From an uncultured Sphingobacteriaceae bacterium (GTDB lineage Bacteria; Bacteroidota; Bacteroidia; Sphingobacteriales; Sphingobacteriaceae), in contig CALNCF010000414.1 of the NCBI GenBank assembly GCA_937875035.1, positions 1 through 30,564 on the forward strand: DNA of 30,564 nt, read 5' to 3'. Shown here one piece after another: positions 1 to 8,031 of this stretch; within the stretch, counting starts at the first letter, position 1, and every line of letters begins with the position of its first letter. Both the position numbers and the translations under genes were made by a program. Under the pieces are notes generated by a model. The model saw nothing but the letters and a program-made list of their open reading frames with translations. It was not told the origin of the DNA and ran no database searches.

Positions 1-1694
1 AACTCACCACGGTCGCTCTTAGGGAAGAACTCGGTGCCGACATATCCCGCTCCCACTAAGGTGAAGGACGCGATCAGCAGCGCAAGGGTAATACCCAGTG
101 TTGTTTTCTTGTGGCCCAGCGCCCATTTCAGGATATTGGTTACCCAGTTGGTGAACCTGTTCAGGCCCCGTTCAAAAGAGAGAATAATTCTTCCGAAGAT
201 ATTCTTACCGGTGATGTGCTCCAGCTTTCCGAAACGGGAAGAGAGTAGCGGTACGATGGTAAAGGATGCGAGCAGGCTCAGCAGGGTAGATATGATCACG
301 ACCACGCAGAACTCTCTCAGGATATCGGATACCAGTCCGGTGCTGATCGCGATCGGGAAGAATACCACCACGATCACCAGGGTAATAGAAGTTACGGTAA
401 AGCCGATCTCCTTCGTTGCCTCAAAGGCAGCGCGTACCCGGTTCTTACCCATCTCCATGTGCCTGTAAATATTTTCCAGTACCACGATCGCGTCATCCAC
501 CAGGATTCCGACTACCAGGGATAATCCCAGCAGCGACATCAGGTTCAGGGTGAAGCCGAAGAGACTCATCCCGATAAAGGTAGCGATAAGCGATGCCGGA
601 ATGGATACCATTACGATCACCGCGTTCCGTAGGCTGTGCAGGAAGAACAGCATCACGAAAGCTACCAGCACAATGGCAAGCAGCAAGTCGTGGATCACCG
701 CGTCTGCCGATTGCAAGGTAAAGGTTGAGCTATCGGACGCGATGGTCACGTTCAGGTCTATGTTCTTATAATCCTTCTCCAGGGAGGCAATCGCCAGCTT
801 TACCTGGCGGCTTACTTCCACGGCATTGGCATCCGACTGCTTCTGTACCTGCATGGCAATCGCTGCCGTACGGTCTACCCTGGCGATCTTCTCTACATCC
901 TTCTGTGTATCCTGTACATCGGCTACATCTTTCAGGCGTACCTGCACCCCATTACGACTGGAGATCACCAGGTTCTGCAGCTCGGCTACATCCTTGAACT
1001 TCCCGGCCAGACGAACCAGGATATCCCTGTTTTCGGTCTTTACGCTTCCGGTAGGGAAGTCGAGGTTTGAGCTCAGGATAGCCTGCTGCACCGCCAGTAT
1101 GGATAAGCCATAGCTTTCCACTTTCCTGGCATCCAGGTTTACCTGGATCTCTCTTTCCTGTCCGCCGATCAGGTTGATCTGCGCCACCCCGCTTACCCGC
1201 GAAATGGTTGGTACCACCCGTTTGTCGATGAGGTCATAGAATTCCGCATCACTCATTTTGGCCGTAGCCGACATGGTAATGATCGGAAGGTCATCAATAG
1301 AGAACTTGCTCAATGATGGCGGCTCTACATCATCCGGCAGCTTCGACAGGATCGCGTTCACTTTACGCTGCGCATCGTTCATGGCGATGTCGACATTCGT
1401 TCCGTTCTTCAGCTGGATGGTTACGATCGACAAGCTCTCGAAAGAGGTCGCCGTGATCTTCTTAATATTTTCCATAGAAGAAACAGCTTCTTCTACTTTC
1501 TTTGTCACCGTGTTTTCTACCTCGTTGGGCGATGCTCCCGGGTAAATGGTCGCGACCGATACCACCGGAGGAGAGAATTTAGGTAACAGCTCATAGTTAA
1601 GCGATTTATAACTGATGAGCCCCAATAAGGTCAGGATCGTAAACAATACGACGACAATAGTGGGTCTTTTTATAGATACTTCAGCAATTTTCAT
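1..1694 (-). CDS. RND-family multidrug efflux pump, inner membrane subunit (N-terminal part, truncated by window edge)
   Basis: This is the proton-driven inner membrane transporter of a tripartite efflux pump (HAE1/AcrB family), which expels drugs or other hydrophobic compounds. I translated the minus strand from the ATG at 1694. It stays open for about 564 residues and leaves the window at the left edge, roughly at the middle of a protein that is normally about 1,030-1,050 residues. It begins MKIAEVSIKRPTIVVVLFTI, the usual cytoplasmic tail plus first membrane helix, followed by a large periplasmic loop and TM2-TM6. The motif LVVGILVDDAIVVLEN contains Asp400-Asp401, matching the proton-relay aspartates of AcrB TM4, so the pump should be a drug (HAE1) type, not a heavy-metal (HME) type. 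It starts 9 bases after the adaptor stop and is the last visible gene of the TetR-TolC-adaptor-pump operon. Substrate is unknown. Confidence 0.95.
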   Translation of the reverse strand, partial: MKIAEVSIKRPTIVVVLFTILTLLGLISYKSLNYELLPKFSPPVVSVATIYPGASPNEVENTVTKKVEEAVSSMENIKKITATSFESLSIVTIQLKNGTNVDIAMNDAQRKVNAILSKLPDDVEPPSLSKFSIDDLPIITMSATAKMSDAEFYDLIDKRVVPTISRVSGVAQINLIGGQEREIQVNLDARKVESYGLSILAVQQAILSSNLDFPTGSVKTENRDILVRLAGKFKDVAELQNLVISSRNGVQVRLKDVADVQDTQKDVEKIARVDRTAAIAMQVQKQSDANAVEVSRQVKLAIASLEKDYKNIDLNVTIASDSSTFTLQSADAVIHDLLLAIVLVAFVMLFFLHSLRNAVIVMVSIPASLIATFIGMSLFGFTLNLMSLLGLSLVVGILVDDAIVVLENIYRHMEMGKNRVRAAFEATKEIGFTVTSITLVIVVVFFPIAISTGLVSDILREFCVVVIISTLLSLLASFTIVPLLSSRFGKLEHITGKNIFGRIILSFERGLNRFTNWVTNILKWALGHKKTTLGITLALLIASFTLVGAGYVGTEFFPKSDRGE

Positions 1695-1703
1695 GGTTGG
1701 TTC

Positions 1704-2759
1704 TTACTTTTGAATTTGAACTTTCGCTCCGTCTGTCAGGTTAATTTGTCCGCTGGTAATTACAGTCTCACCCTCTTTCAATCCGTCAATAATTTCTACA
1801 CGGTCGCCGATGATCCTTCCGGCTACCACCGTACGCACTTTCGCCGTTTCGCCTTCCAGCATAAATACCTTGTTGCTGTTCACGCTTCCCACGAATGCAG
1901 AACGCTGCACCATGATGGCCGGGTTCTGTTTCGGGAACTTGAAGTTCGCGCTGGCGAACATGCCTGCTTTCAGCTTGTTGTTCGAATTCTCGATCTGGAT
2001 CTCTACCGGGTAGTTCAACGCGGCATCGGCTTTCGCCGCGATAAAGGATACCTTTCCTTTAAAGGTCTTATCCGGGAATACCTGGCAGGTAACGCTTACC
2101 GGGTCGCCGGTCTGCAGGTTGATCACCTGTAGCTCGTTCGCGTTTACTTTCAGCTTTAGCTTAGATACATCGACAATATCGAACAGCTTGGTGCTTAACG
2201 CGATGTACGAGCCTGTTTCAATATACCTTTTGTTGATCACCCCGCTGATCGGCGCTTTGATGCTTGCATCCGACAGCTTACGTTTGGCTGTCTGGTAACG
2301 GGCTTCGGCCGTTTTCAGGTTCAGCCGCATATCATCCAGTTGCTGCTGGGTAATACCGCCGGTCTGGATGGCGCTTTCGTAACGGTCTTTGTCTTTTTTC
2401 AGTTTTTCATAAGACGCTTCGGCAGATGTAAGGTCGACGCGTAATAATTCGTCATCAATGCGGGCGATGATCTGCCCTTTTTGTACGGTGCTTCCTTCGT
2501 CTACGAGGATCTGCGTGATCTTGCCGCTGATCTCGGAGAGTAAGGAAAGGTCCTGGTTAGGTAAAAAGTTTCCGTTCGATACGAAATCGAGATCGATCGC
2601 TGATTTTTTCACGACTTCGGTATTGACTACCACGGCGCCGGTACCCTGCGCTACGATCTCTGTCTTGGTCTTATTTTTCTTCTTATTGTTCTGCAGCACA
2701 TAGCCGATCAGGCCTAAGGTGGCTACTACAACGACGGTAATTATGATTCCTCTTTTCAT
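1704..2759 (-). CDS. RND efflux periplasmic adaptor (membrane fusion protein, HlyD/AcrA-like)
   Basis: This is the periplasmic adaptor that joins the RND pump to the outer membrane channel. The 351-residue protein has a short cytoplasmic start (MKRG), one N-terminal hydrophobic segment at about residues 4-22 and then a lysine/asparagine-rich linker. There is no lipobox cysteine, so it is anchored by the helix or processed, and is not a lipoprotein like E. coli AcrA. The lipoyl-like half-domains are at about 72-103 (LVDEGSTVQKGQIIARIDDE) and 165-195 (KAPISGVINKRYIETGSYI). They flank an alpha-helical hairpin at about 108-164. A beta-barrel domain (about 205-275) and a membrane-proximal domain follow. 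Length is normal for the family. The gene lies 18 bases after the TolC-like gene and 9 before the pump, consistent with one transcript. Confidence 0.94.
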   Translation of the reverse strand: MKRGIIITVVVVATLGLIGYVLQNNKKKNKTKTEIVAQGTGAVVVNTEVVKKSAIDLDFVSNGNFLPNQDLSLLSEISGKITQILVDEGSTVQKGQIIARIDDELLRVDLTSAEASYEKLKKDKDRYESAIQTGGITQQQLDDMRLNLKTAEARYQTAKRKLSDASIKAPISGVINKRYIETGSYIALSTKLFDIVDVSKLKLKVNANELQVINLQTGDPVSVTCQVFPDKTFKGKVSFIAAKADAALNYPVEIQIENSNNKLKAGMFASANFKFPKQNPAIMVQRSAFVGSVNSNKVFMLEGETAKVRTVVAGRIIGDRVEIIDGLKEGETVITSGQINLTDGAKVQIQK

Positions 2760-2777
2760 GATGGTGAATGGTGTCGG

Positions 2778-4136
2778 TTATTGGTTTAATGTTTTTATTT
2801 TTCCTTGTGATTTGATCAGTTGTATCTCGGCAAGCTTGTAATTCAGTAAAGCCTGGTTATAGCTGTTCTGCGCTTCTACCATCGACGATTCTGAATTCAG
2901 CAGGTCGGTTAAATTGGCCAGCCCGTTCTTATAATTGCTCTGCGTGGTCTGGTACACTTCGTTTGCCAGCTTCACGTTTGCTTCCTGCACACGAATGGTG
3001 TTGATACTGTTGCTCATCTGGATGCTCGCGTTCTGATATGCGAGGTCGACCGACTGTTGTGTGGTGCTCAGGTCCTGGTCTATTTTCAGCAGGGCGATGT
3101 TCGCTTGCTTTACCTTCGACCCGCGTGCATTCCCATCGAAGATCGGCACCCGCAGTGTTAAGCCTACCGACGCCATGTCGTACCAGAACGCGCTGGTGTT
3201 TGCTGTTTTGAACAGGTCGAACTTGTCGCTCAGGCCGTTGTATGAATAATTTCCGGAAAGCGACAGGCTTGGGTAATATTCCGCCTGGTATGCTTTCTTC
3301 TGAAGGGTCAGCAGCTCACGTTGTTTTTTCAGCAATACAAAGCTGGTGATGTTATCGGCGTTCACGGTTTCTTCTTTTACAGGTACAATTTCTTTCGAGA
3401 GATCATTCAGCGGAATACGTTCAAAGGAAACGGCTGTATTCAGGGGCATCCCCATATAGAATTTCAGCATGTTCTCCATCTGGCGGATACCATCGGTGAG
3501 CTGTTGTTTCTGTGTTTGAAGATTGGTCAGGTTTACCTGCACACGGTCACGGTCTGTTTTCTTCACCAGGCCATTCTCGTATTGCGAAGCGATGGTCTTC
3601 TGTAGCTGGATTACATTGTTGAGGTTTGCATCGATCACGGCTACCTGCTCCTGGTTTACCAGCAACTGGTAGTATGCGGAGGCAACCTGCTCGATCACCT
3701 GCTCTTCTGTAAGAGCCGCGCTCAACTGGTAGAAATCCTCGCCCACCTTCGCAGCCTTCAGCCCCGTAAAAACCGATTGGTTAAACAATTGCTGGCTCAG
3801 GGAAACTCCTGCGGCAGCGTTCCAGGTCGTACCGCTTTCTACAATAATATTTTCACCCGGTCTTCCGGCCAGGGTGCCCGGCAATACAAAGCGGGGCTTG
3901 ATCAGGTTATCGGTCAGCGAAGCATTCCCGTTGATCTGTGGCAAGGCCTGCGCACGTACCTCGTTGGTCACGTAGCGACCGTTCTCCGCTTCCAGCCGGG
4001 CCTTGCTCGCATCCTGGTTATGCTTAATGGCATAATCGAGGATCTGCTTCAGGTTCATGACATTGCTCTGTGCCCACACAGGCGCCGAGCTTAGTAATGC
4101 TATTGCACTCATCAGTACAATGATTTTCCGTTTCAT
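2778..4136 (-). CDS. TolC-family outer membrane efflux protein
   Basis: This is the outer membrane channel of the tripartite pump. The 452-residue precursor has a clear Sec signal peptide (MKRKIIVLMSAIALLSSAPVWAQ, cleavage near residue 22). The mature part has two repeated halves rich in long amphipathic helices, typical of the OEP fold that trimerises into a beta-barrel plus periplasmic helical tunnel. A stretch around ATTQQSVDLAYQNASIQMSN and the closing segment (SYNQALLNYKLAEIQLIKSQ) match the family's helices near the repeat ends. The start is 4 bases after the stop of the upstream TetR gene, so translation is probably coupled. No N-terminal Cys lipobox is seen, unlike OprM-type members. 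Its substrate range must follow that of the pump. Confidence 0.94.
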   Translation of the reverse strand: MKRKIIVLMSAIALLSSAPVWAQSNVMNLKQILDYAIKHNQDASKARLEAENGRYVTNEVRAQALPQINGNASLTDNLIKPRFVLPGTLAGRPGENIIVESGTTWNAAAGVSLSQQLFNQSVFTGLKAAKVGEDFYQLSAALTEEQVIEQVASAYYQLLVNQEQVAVIDANLNNVIQLQKTIASQYENGLVKKTDRDRVQVNLTNLQTQKQQLTDGIRQMENMLKFYMGMPLNTAVSFERIPLNDLSKEIVPVKEETVNADNITSFVLLKKQRELLTLQKKAYQAEYYPSLSLSGNYSYNGLSDKFDLFKTANTSAFWYDMASVGLTLRVPIFDGNARGSKVKQANIALLKIDQDLSTTQQSVDLAYQNASIQMSNSINTIRVQEANVKLANEVYQTTQSNYKNGLANLTDLLNSESSMVEAQNSYNQALLNYKLAEIQLIKSQGKIKTLNQ

Positions 4137-4140
4137 ATGT

Positions 4141-4758
4141 TTATTTCAATAGTGTTTGGTGATAGACTTCTAATTGTTCTTCGGTTACTGCATATCCCCT
4201 GGGCGTGCTGATGCCGAACAGGTACAGGGATGTTTGTGTCAGTAATATTTTATAAGGATGAAGCTTCTGATCATGAAACATATCCTTCTGGAAGATCGAC
4301 TCCACCTGCTGTATCCTGATGGCCGCGAGCGTATCCATGTCAGGGTTCGCGCGGTACAGGCCTTCCTGTATGCCTCTTTCCAGGTTATCGGTGATGCGTT
4401 TCTTCGAATTCACGCATTTATAATGTTCTATTTTCTCCCAGATCAACGGGAAATATTTTTGCAGCTCGAAAAAGAATACCTGGTTAATGCGCGTCAGGAT
4501 CTGGTAAGTAGCGTTCATCTCGATCAGCACTTCTTCAATGGCATTCTTCGCGCTCCCCAGGTTCTCGTTCAGGTATGTTGTATGATTGTTCAGCATGCCG
4601 GTGATCAGCATGTCGATCAGCGTATTCTTGTCGGGATAATACTGGTAGATCGTCTTTTTCGATACGCCCAGCTCGTGTGCAATGTCGTCCATGCTCACGC
4701 CGCGTACCCCGAACCGGAAGGATAGCTGCTCTTCTTTTTCAATAATGCGCTCTTCCAT
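4141..4758 (-). CDS. TetR/AcrR-family transcriptional regulator (third of three)
   Basis: This is a 205-residue dimeric repressor-type regulator with an N-terminal helix-turn-helix and a ligand-binding helical C-terminal domain. The DNA-binding part is at about residues 20-50, with MDDIAHELGVSKKTIYQYYP as the HTH and the family's YxxYPDK ending. The N-terminal helix is short and charged (MEERIIEKEEQLSFRFGVRG). The start is supported by its position 4 bases after the stop of the TetR gene at 4763-5374. It has only ordinary family similarity to the other two TetR proteins here, and its C-terminal half is unrelated to theirs. It lies directly upstream of the TolC-like gene with a 4-base gap, so it is probably the local, co-transcribed regulator of the pump. 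The inducer is unknown. Confidence 0.93.
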   Translation of the reverse strand: MEERIIEKEEQLSFRFGVRGVSMDDIAHELGVSKKTIYQYYPDKNTLIDMLITGMLNNHTTYLNENLGSAKNAIEEVLIEMNATYQILTRINQVFFFELQKYFPLIWEKIEHYKCVNSKKRITDNLERGIQEGLYRANPDMDTLAAIRIQQVESIFQKDMFHDQKLHPYKILLTQTSLYLFGISTPRGYAVTEEQLEVYHQTLLK

Positions 4759-4762
4759 TTTC

Positions 4763-5374
4763 TTATTTGTTGATGCCCTCGATCAGCAGGTCGCAGGCAA
4801 ATTTTTGTTGTTTGGTCAGCTCGTCGAAATGAGATTCATCAGGAATGATCCTTCGTTCCTTTTTTACGATCGAGCTCAGGTGCAGGCCGATCATCATGTC
4901 GATCGCGGTCCGGGCAGTCGCGCGCGCGTCCCGTTCCCTGGCAATTCCTTTGGCCATGTCTTTTTCCAATAGCTCTGCCAACAGGGTGATCTCTGCCTGT
5001 TCCGCTTCTCTTAAAATGGTTTTGATGGCCTGCTCATTTACGGTGATGTCCTGAAGTCCTTCCGAGCCCAGGTGAAGCATGAAATATTTCCTGGCAAAGC
5101 TATTCCGGATGTCGATGATCGAGTACAGGCCTTCCTTTACGCTGCCAGCCTTGCGGAAATGTTTCGTGATCTCCGTATGATATATTTTAAGTAAATGTTT
5201 GATCACGGCGAGAATAAGGCTCGCCTTGTCCGGGAAATAGTAATAGAGAGAAGCTTTAGATGATGACAGGTCATCAGCGATCTCGCTCATCGTGGTCTTG
5301 TTAATGCCGAAATGAGCGAACCGCTTAAGGGCGGTCTCTATGATCTGTTCCTGCTTATGATCTGATTCTGACAT
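4763..5374 (-). CDS. TetR/AcrR-family transcriptional regulator (second of three, paralogue of 5496-6101)
   Basis: This is a 203-residue TetR-type regulator. Its N-terminal domain is EQIIETALKRFAHFGINKTT followed by MSEIADDLSSSKASLYYYFP. It is nearly the same as that of the next upstream TetR protein, while the C-terminal ligand domain has diverged. That pattern suggests gene duplication with retained or overlapping operator recognition but altered ligand response. It is the first gene of the likely efflux operon: a Bacteroidota-type promoter and a 9-bp inverted repeat lie immediately upstream (5387-5444), and the next TetR gene starts 4 bases after its stop. Autoregulation through that repeat is inferred, not shown. 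Confidence 0.93.
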   Translation of the reverse strand: MSESDHKQEQIIETALKRFAHFGINKTTMSEIADDLSSSKASLYYYFPDKASLILAVIKHLLKIYHTEITKHFRKAGSVKEGLYSIIDIRNSFARKYFMLHLGSEGLQDITVNEQAIKTILREAEQAEITLLAELLEKDMAKGIARERDARATARTAIDMMIGLHLSSIVKKERRIIPDESHFDELTKQQKFACDLLIEGINK

Positions 5375-5386
5375 TTTAACTATTAT

Positions 5387-5419
5387 ACTATTTGACTATT
5401 TGAATAATAAAGTCAAATA
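5387..5419. promoter_or_regulatory. Candidate TetR operator: inverted repeat with overlapping tandem half-sites
   Basis: A perfect 9-bp inverted repeat, TATTTGACT (5389-5397) and AGTCAAATA (5411-5419), is separated by 13 bases. In addition, the octamer ACTATTTG occurs twice in direct tandem (5387-5394 and 5395-5402). The right arm overlaps the predicted -7 box of the efflux operon, and the whole element lies at the predicted transcription start. A repressor bound here would block initiation. The arrangement fits a TetR-type operator. Which of the three regulators binds is unknown. Confidence 0.6.
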
Positions 5420-5444
5420 TATGGAAAGGTCAGATTCGTTGCAA
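5414..5444 (-). promoter_or_regulatory. Bacteroidota-type promoter of the TetR-TetR-TolC-adaptor-pump operon
   Basis: On the minus strand, a TTG (5444-5442) is followed after 20 bases by TATATTTG (5421-5414), a full match to the phylum's TAnnTTTG -7 box. The expected start is near 5408, giving a leader of about 33 bases before the ATG at 5374. The box overlaps the inverted repeat at 5389-5419. Confidence 0.6.
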
Positions 5445-5495
5445 GTGTTATTTTGTAACTTGCTGTATATCAGCGATAAATTTTTAAAAATGAAT

Positions 5496-6101
5496 TTAGG
5501 CGTTCAGGCCTTTCAGGAAAATAAAGGCAAACTGTTTCTGGCGGTCAGCGATCCGGGCCAGGATCTCCTTATCAAGCCTGAAATGGGATTTCAGGTTCTT
5601 GATCAGCAGCATTCGGAGGCCTAAAATAGCCTCGAAGAGTAATTCTGCCATAGCTTCGGGGTCTGAAACATGGCTGGTTCCCCTGTCGATATCGATCTTG
5701 ATGATCTCGGTAAAATGCCTTTTCTCCTGTTCCCTTGCCTTTTCAAAGAGCTTGATCAGGTCGGGATGGTTCTCCAGCTCGGTAAAATTGCTCGGCTCAA
5801 GCAGGGTGAAATATTTTTCGATGAAAGAATGGCGCAGGTCGATGTAGGCGGCGATACCCTCTGCGCTGGTCTTCACCTTTTTCAGGTGCTTGCCAAACTC
5901 CTTCTCGCCGGAAGAGAACAGCCGGTCGAGCACGGTCGCGTACAATCCGGTCTTATCCGGGAAGTAATAATAGAGAAGCGCTTTCGACAGGTTCAGGTCT
6001 TTCGCGATTTCCGCCATCGTAGTCTTGCCCATTCCAAAATGAGCGAACCGTTTGAGGGCAGCTTCTATAATTTGTTCTCTTTTTGTATCCGGTGCTTCCA
6101 T
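5496..6101 (-). CDS. TetR/AcrR-family transcriptional regulator (first of three, paralogue of 4763-5374)
   Basis: This is a 201-residue TetR-type regulator. The DNA-binding domain (EQIIEAALKRFAHFGMGKTT, then MAEIAKDLNLSKALLYYYFP) is almost identical to that of the downstream TetR. The C-terminal domain (about 55-201) differs, so the two may sense different ligands. The gene is separated from the next TetR gene by 121 bases that contain a separate promoter, so it may form its own transcript. The start ATG at 6101 is chosen because the alignment with its paralogue begins within a few residues of it. Role in controlling the efflux genes is inferred from position. Confidence 0.92.
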   Translation of the reverse strand: MEAPDTKREQIIEAALKRFAHFGMGKTTMAEIAKDLNLSKALLYYYFPDKTGLYATVLDRLFSSGEKEFGKHLKKVKTSAEGIAAYIDLRHSFIEKYFTLLEPSNFTELENHPDLIKLFEKAREQEKRHFTEIIKIDIDRGTSHVSDPEAMAELLFEAILGLRMLLIKNLKSHFRLDKEILARIADRQKQFAFIFLKGLNA

Positions 6102-6111
6102 GGCGCAGTGT

Positions 6112-6143
6112 CAAAAATAGAATAATTCAGCAAAATATGGCAA
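6112..6143 (-). promoter_or_regulatory. Candidate promoter of the first TetR gene
   Basis: On the minus strand, TTG (6143-6141) and TATTTTTG (6119-6112) are 21 bases apart, a fair Bacteroidota promoter. The -33 region reads ACACTTGC, the same eight bases as at the promoter of the paralogous TetR gene. The predicted leader would be only about 5 bases, so either the mRNA is nearly leaderless or the true promoter is elsewhere. Confidence 0.4.
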
Positions 6144-6274
6144 GTGTAATATGATGTAGTGTCTGTTTGTACGGTTATGAACGAAACGGAATGTACATCT
6201 GTTCGTCCTTTTTCCATTCAATGATTATTCATAATTGATTTGTAATTTGCCCCTTAAATTCACGAAGCTCAACC

Positions 6275-7291
6275 ATGATCAGGATACACTCCCAGCACTC
6301 CCTGCAAGCCTATAACACATTCGGAGTAGATGTCAATGCGAAGTATTTCGCAGAGGTTCATACGGTGGAAGAATTACAGGACATCCTGCATACGGAGCAG
6401 CTGAAGGCTTCGTCGCTGCTGGTACTGGGCGGCGGGAGCAATATGCTGCTGACGAAGGATTATGATGGATTTGTATTGAAGATGTCCATTAAGGGAATGG
6501 ATGTGCGCGAAGAAGGGGACGCCGTTTTTATAAATGCAGGAGGCGGCGAGGTTTGGAACGACTTTGTGCAGTTCTGTGTGAACAGGGGATACGCAGGCGT
6601 GGAGAATCTCAGCCTGATCCCGGGCTCGGTAGGCGCTTCACCGATCCAGAACATCGGTGCTTATGGAGTGGAGATGAAAGACTGTTTTTATTCCCTGCAA
6701 GCCTGCGAGATCTCTACCGGTAACATGCGAACCTTTACCCGGGAAGAATGTCGCTTCGGCTACCGCGACAGCGTTTTCAAGAATGAGCTTCGCGGTCAGT
6801 ATATCATTACTTCCGTTCTTTTCAGGCTGTCGAAAACGGCGAAGCTTAACCTGAGCTACGGAGCCATCGAAGAGGAATTGCAGCGTCGCGGTATTACGCA
6901 TCCAACTATAAAAGATGTGAGCGATGTCGTATCACATATTCGTGTGAGCAAGCTTCCCGATCCATCCACGATCGGTAATTCGGGCAGCTTCTTTAAGAAC
7001 CCTGTGATCGGTGAAAATGATTTTAAAAATCTTCAGCATAAATTCCCTGAAGTAGTGCACTACCCGGCCGGAGAGGGTAAGGTGAAAATAGCGGCCGGCT
7101 GGCTTATTGAGCAATGCGGCTGGAAGGGCAAGGTACATGGGCATACGGGAACCTGGAAGAACCAGGCGCTGGTGGTCGTGAATCATGGCGGAGCCACAGG
7201 TAAAGAGATCTACGATTTTTCCGCGATGATCATCGATTCTGTCCGTGAGCGCTTCGGCGTAACCCTCGAACGGGAAGTCAACATATTTTAA
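6275..7291 (+). CDS. murB: UDP-N-acetylenolpyruvoylglucosamine reductase
   Basis: MurB reduces UDP-GlcNAc-enolpyruvate to UDP-MurNAc with NADPH and FAD in the cytoplasm, an early step of peptidoglycan synthesis. The 338-residue protein is close in length to E. coli MurB (type I). FAD-binding motifs are visible: LGGGSNMLL (51-59) and SLIPGSVGASPIQNIGAYGV (113-132). The substrate-binding YRDS (163-166) is present. So are the catalytic serine region GNSGSFFKNP (Ser238 as proton donor) and the C-terminal Glu in LEREV (about 332-334). The start ATG at 6275 puts the family's N-terminus (HSLQAYNTFGV) at the normal distance. It is a stand-alone gene: the neighbours on the left point away from it, and the sigma operon on the right has its own promoter. 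Confidence 0.97.
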   Translation: MIRIHSQHSLQAYNTFGVDVNAKYFAEVHTVEELQDILHTEQLKASSLLVLGGGSNMLLTKDYDGFVLKMSIKGMDVREEGDAVFINAGGGEVWNDFVQFCVNRGYAGVENLSLIPGSVGASPIQNIGAYGVEMKDCFYSLQACEISTGNMRTFTREECRFGYRDSVFKNELRGQYIITSVLFRLSKTAKLNLSYGAIEEELQRRGITHPTIKDVSDVVSHIRVSKLPDPSTIGNSGSFFKNPVIGENDFKNLQHKFPEVVHYPAGEGKVKIAAGWLIEQCGWKGKVHGHTGTWKNQALVVVNHGGATGKEIYDFSAMIIDSVRERFGVTLEREVNIF

Positions 7292-7346
7292 AAATCTTCA
7301 TTATTTATATAAAAAGGGATGTTTGTGAAAAATATCCCGGAACGGT

Positions 7347-7372
7347 GCAACCTTTTTCCCGGCAGCTTGTCA
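7347..7372 (+). promoter_or_regulatory. ECF-type promoter before the sigma operon (likely autoregulatory)
   Basis: GCAACC (7347-7352), a short T-run and then GTCA (7369-7372), with 16 bases between, resemble the AAC-rich -35 and GTC -10 elements used by ECF sigma factors. No TTG/TAnnTTTG pair was found here. The expected start near 7380 gives a leader of roughly 100 bases before the TTG start codon of the sigma gene. Autoregulation by that sigma factor is inference. Confidence 0.5.
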
Positions 7373-7476
7373 TTGGTATGAAAATGAAAAAGCTGAACAG
7401 GACAGGTGTTGTGCCACGGCTGTTATGAATGCAGCGTTCACCATGGAATTATTCCTAACTAAACAGAAGTTCATAC

Positions 7477-8031
7477 TTGGAGCCAGTATATATAGACATA
7501 CATGAAGCCCTGGTCGCGCAATGCAGGAAAGGGGACGCGAAGGCACAGCACGAGCTGTATAAGCTCTATGCCCGTTCCATGTATAATGTATGCATGCGTA
7601 TGGTGAACCATGTGGGAGAGGCGGAGGATATTTTACAGGAATCATTCCTGGAAGCATTTACGAAGCTGGATAACTTCCGGGCGGAAGCAAGCTTCGGAAG
7701 CTGGCTGAAACGGATCGTGATCAACCGTTCCATCAATTACCTGCGCAAACGTAAGCTGGAGCTGGTGGAAAGCATCGGGGAAGCGGACCTGGCAGCGGAA
7801 ATGCCAGACGATGACGAAGAGCTGCAGCTGGAAGTAAGCCGGGTGCACAAGGCTATACAGGAACTTCCGGATGGATACAGGGTCGTATTAACGATGTATT
7901 TATTGGAAGGCTATGATCATGGAGAGATCGCGGAAGCCCTGCACATTTCAGAGTCTACCTCGAAGTCGCAGCTGAACCGTGCGAAAAATAAGTTAAGAGA
8001 AAAATTAAGTGTATATGCGCAACAGGATTGA
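7477..8031 (+). CDS. ECF-subfamily RNA polymerase sigma-70 factor
   Basis: This 184-residue protein has the two-domain ECF layout. Region 2 is at about residues 22-93 (AEDILQESFLEAFTKLDNF, then WLKRIVINRSINYLRKRK, which melts and reads the -10). Region 4 is at about 123-176 (ALHISESTSKSQLNRAKNKL, the -35 recognising helix-turn-helix). Region 3 is absent, as expected. The start is TTG at 7477: the frame has a stop at 7456 and no ATG or GTG before the conserved region, and MEPVYIDIHEALVAQCRKGD fits the family's N-terminus. It overlaps the next gene, a candidate anti-sigma factor, so the pair is translationally coupled. The signal it responds to is unknown; the third gene suggests an envelope role. 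Confidence 0.93.
   Translation: MEPVYIDIHEALVAQCRKGDAKAQHELYKLYARSMYNVCMRMVNHVGEAEDILQESFLEAFTKLDNFRAEASFGSWLKRIVINRSINYLRKRKLELVESIGEADLAAEMPDDDEELQLEVSRVHKAIQELPDGYRVVLTMYLLEGYDHGEIAEALHISESTSKSQLNRAKNKLREKLSVYAQQD

Noticed and set aside
34..1545. Several plus-strand frames of 70-145 residues over the RND pump
   Set aside because: The minus-strand frame is continuous and gives a clear RND protein with the Asp-Asp proton relay. The plus-strand frames overlap each other and have no family resemblance.
7315..7340. GGGAT/ATCCC inverted repeat after murB as a terminator
   Set aside because: The stem is only about five pairs with a long loop and no following T-run, so I cannot support termination here.
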